Of a stretch of 64,000 nucleotides of DNA, positions 62,188-64,000 are shown piece after piece. The notes beneath the pieces are model-generated. The model did no database searches. It was not told where the DNA came from and saw nothing but the letters and a program-made list of their open reading frames with translations. Position 1 is the first letter of the stretch; every line of letters starts with the position of its first letter. The position numbers and the translations under genes are program-made. The stretch lies in NCBI GenBank assembly GCA_964019335.1, contig OZ025729.1, positions 62,001-126,000 of the forward strand, written 5' to 3'. Source of the DNA: Diplonema japonicum. Taxonomy: Eukaryota > Euglenozoa > Diplonemea > Diplonemida > Diplonemidae.

Positions 62188-64000
62188 CTGTACGGTGGGG
62201 ATCGAGGAGAGCCGCAGTACAACGCCTTTAGAACGAGGTACAGGGAGTACATCGTGTCGCAGAAGATGGAACTTCGACCACTTACAGGAGAGGATCTGAG
62301 GGCGGTGTTGGCCAAGAAGTCAACGAGAACGGCTCCAGGGGTGGATGGATGGAGGATGGCGGAACTGCGTGCCATGCCGGTAGTACTGCTGGATGCTTGG
62401 GCCGAGCTGTTCAACGCAGTCGAGACGACAGGGAAGTGGCCGAAAGCACTCCTGACAGCGCTGGTGACGTTGATCCCGAAGGGTGGCGAGAGGACTCCTC
62501 TGAACCATCGGCCGATCACAGTCACGAGCGCGGTCTATCGGCTGTGGGCATGTGCGAGGCTGCGTGACATCACGCTGTGGCAAGAGAAGTGGATCGACGA
62601 CTCTCAGCATGGTTTCAGACCGAAGAGAGGCACGGATAGCATTCTGATGGAGCTCAGTACACAGCTCGAAGAGGCGCTGTTGACAGGCACCCCTCTCAAC
62701 GGCATTGCGTTGGATTTTGTCAAGTGCTTCGACAGAGTCCCACAGCAGATAGCTTTTGGCCTGATGCAAGATCTCGGTTTGCACGAGCGGATACTGACCC
62801 CCTTGAAAGCTATGTATGCGAACCTGAAGCGGCGATTCCGTTTCCCGACAGGTGTTGGCTCAGAGTTCCGAGTGACGAATGGTATCCTGCAAGGGTGCCC
62901 CATCTCGGTAATCATGGTGAACGCCTTGGTGTCGGTGATGGTGAAGTGCGTGATGACGGAAGTACCAGGAGCTTGGTCACTTTCGTACGCGGATGACGTG
63001 TACCTCCTGGCGCGTTTAGCGGAGGTCCTGACAAGGGCGACCAACAAGGTGATCGAGTTCGGGGACCGGACAGAGATGCGCCTCAACGGAAAGAAGTCGC
63101 AGGGATTCTCGACGAAAAACGAGATCGGCCCTAGTTTAGTATGCACCGGTTCCTCGTTCAAGGTAGCTGGGGAGATCAAATCACTTGGCGTGAACCTGAG
63201 CATGGATGGGAATCACAGGCTGGACAAGCTGGACGCAGCGGAGGGACGCCTGACCCGTCTCGGAGCTTTGCCACTAGGGTTTGAGAACAAGTCGACGATG
63301 TTGACGAGCACTGTGCTACCGTCGTGTCTGTACGGAGCAACGTATGCGGCACCCTCGGACGACCAGCTGAAGAAGATGTGTACAGCGGCAGTGGTCTCCC
63401 TGTGGGGCCCCCAGTTCGGGATGAGAAACCCCGTGTCTGTACTGAGCGTTCTGCTGCCAGGGCATACGGCACATCCGCTGTCGAAGGTCATCTACGGAAC
63501 GATAAACAGCTTGGTCCGGGAGAGCCTGGCCTCTCCGCGTTTGCGGCAGCGTGTTGGTGAGATCATTGGTCTATACCAGGACCGTGATGACGATGAGGTG
63601 ATGGGTCCGATTGGAGTCCTGCGGAACAGATGGCTCCCCTTTCTGGGGAAGGGATGGTCCTTTGTGGCCGACCTGCACGGAGATACAGCGGTGGCTCACA
63701 AAGTGAGGCAAGCCATCAGACCGGCAGTTGCGAAGAGGCTGATCGAGAAGAGATCAACCTTCGTGGGGATGGAGGCAGGGGCGTGCCCGTCCACGAACTA
63801 TTGGTGGAAAAAGCTCCAGGCCCGGAGACCGTTGGTGTCCTTTAGGTTGCGGCGCATCATTAGTGGTGCAGTGTTCACGACTCACCCGAGGGTGTGGGGG
63901 AGAAAATTGGATGGCCCTGGTGTGGAAAACCCAGCATTAGCGTGTGACGTTTGCGACCACCGGTCCCAGACAACGACCAGCATGACGGAGCATGCACTGT
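62188..64000 (+). CDS. Non-LTR-type reverse transcriptase ORF (partial)
   Basis: An open frame of at least 604 codons runs off the right edge. RT blocks are in order: APGVDGWRMAEL (about 62335-62370), LIPKGGERTPLNHRPI (about 62470-62517), motif A IALDFVKCFDRVP (about 62704-62742), motif B GILQGCPISV (about 62881-62910) and motif C SYADDVYLL with the catalytic Asp pair (62983-63009). The last residues (CDVCDHRS..EHAL) begin a C-terminal CxxC...H knuckle as in non-LTR elements. No endonuclease domain is visible upstream, where homopolymers lie, so the copy may be 5'-truncated or spliced: TTTTCAG ends at 62187 and is acceptor-like. The first ATG is 62266. No stop is seen to the edge, so it may be recent or active. 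Confidence 0.85.
   Translation, partial: MYGGDRGEPQYNAFRTRYREYIVSQKMELRPLTGEDLRAVLAKKSTRTAPGVDGWRMAELRAMPVVLLDAWAELFNAVETTGKWPKALLTALVTLIPKGGERTPLNHRPITVTSAVYRLWACARLRDITLWQEKWIDDSQHGFRPKRGTDSILMELSTQLEEALLTGTPLNGIALDFVKCFDRVPQQIAFGLMQDLGLHERILTPLKAMYANLKRRFRFPTGVGSEFRVTNGILQGCPISVIMVNALVSVMVKCVMTEVPGAWSLSYADDVYLLARLAEVLTRATNKVIEFGDRTEMRLNGKKSQGFSTKNEIGPSLVCTGSSFKVAGEIKSLGVNLSMDGNHRLDKLDAAEGRLTRLGALPLGFENKSTMLTSTVLPSCLYGATYAAPSDDQLKKMCTAAVVSLWGPQFGMRNPVSVLSVLLPGHTAHPLSKVIYGTINSLVRESLASPRLRQRVGEIIGLYQDRDDDEVMGPIGVLRNRWLPFLGKGWSFVADLHGDTAVAHKVRQAIRPAVAKRLIEKRSTFVGMEAGACPSTNYWWKKLQARRPLVSFRLRRIISGAVFTTHPRVWGRKLDGPGVENPALACDVCDHRSQTTTSMTEHAL

Overview
This window is nuclear DNA from a unicellular eukaryote. 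Every confidently coding gene lies on the plus strand and reads as one open frame with GC-rich codons. The spacers are full of A, T, C and G homopolymers and pyrimidine tracts. A pyrimidine tract plus AG lies just upstream of several start codons, as expected of spliced-leader trans-splicing acceptors in one-directional polycistrons. This layout, a vasohibin, an Mnn1-like mannosyltransferase and mucin-like surface proteins fit Euglenozoa (a diplonemid or a bodonid/kinetoplastid relative). That placement is inference; a dinoflagellate-type genome is the main alternative.

Layout. 1.3-6.4 kb holds three single-copy genes: a probable 2OG-Fe(II) oxygenase, a type II membrane glycosyltransferase (GT71/Mnn1-like with a fibronectin type II module) and a vasohibin-like tubulin carboxypeptidase. 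6.7-60.6 kb is dominated by seven paralogues, here called PAT-1 to PAT-7. Each has a signal peptide, a three-unit Cys-rich ectodomain, a mucin-like Thr-Pro-Ala-Pro stalk of very variable length, a polytopic membrane domain and a cytosolic tail. PAT-1 to PAT-4 share about 2.1 kb almost without change. PAT-6 and PAT-7 are nearly identical except in the Cys-rich head. PAT-5 joins a PAT-6/7-type head to a strongly diverged membrane domain.

Between the PAT genes lie mobile-element remains: a 2.1 kb terminal-inverted-repeat (TIR) element, a piggyBac-type MITE head-to-head with a decayed piggyBac copy, a small TIR element with two tRNA-like sequences, two inverted copies of a pogo/Tigger-like element flanking PAT-5, a second decayed piggyBac fragment, a kinase-LRR pseudogene, a duplicated small membrane-protein relic and several dispersed repeats. 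At the right end are a 3' fragment of large-subunit rRNA and a reverse-transcriptase ORF that runs off the window.

Together the window looks like a surface-protein array under gene conversion in transposon-rich DNA. The head varies while the stalk and membrane anchor are homogenised, the pattern expected of a variable receptor, adhesin or antigen system. No function is demonstrated by the sequence alone.
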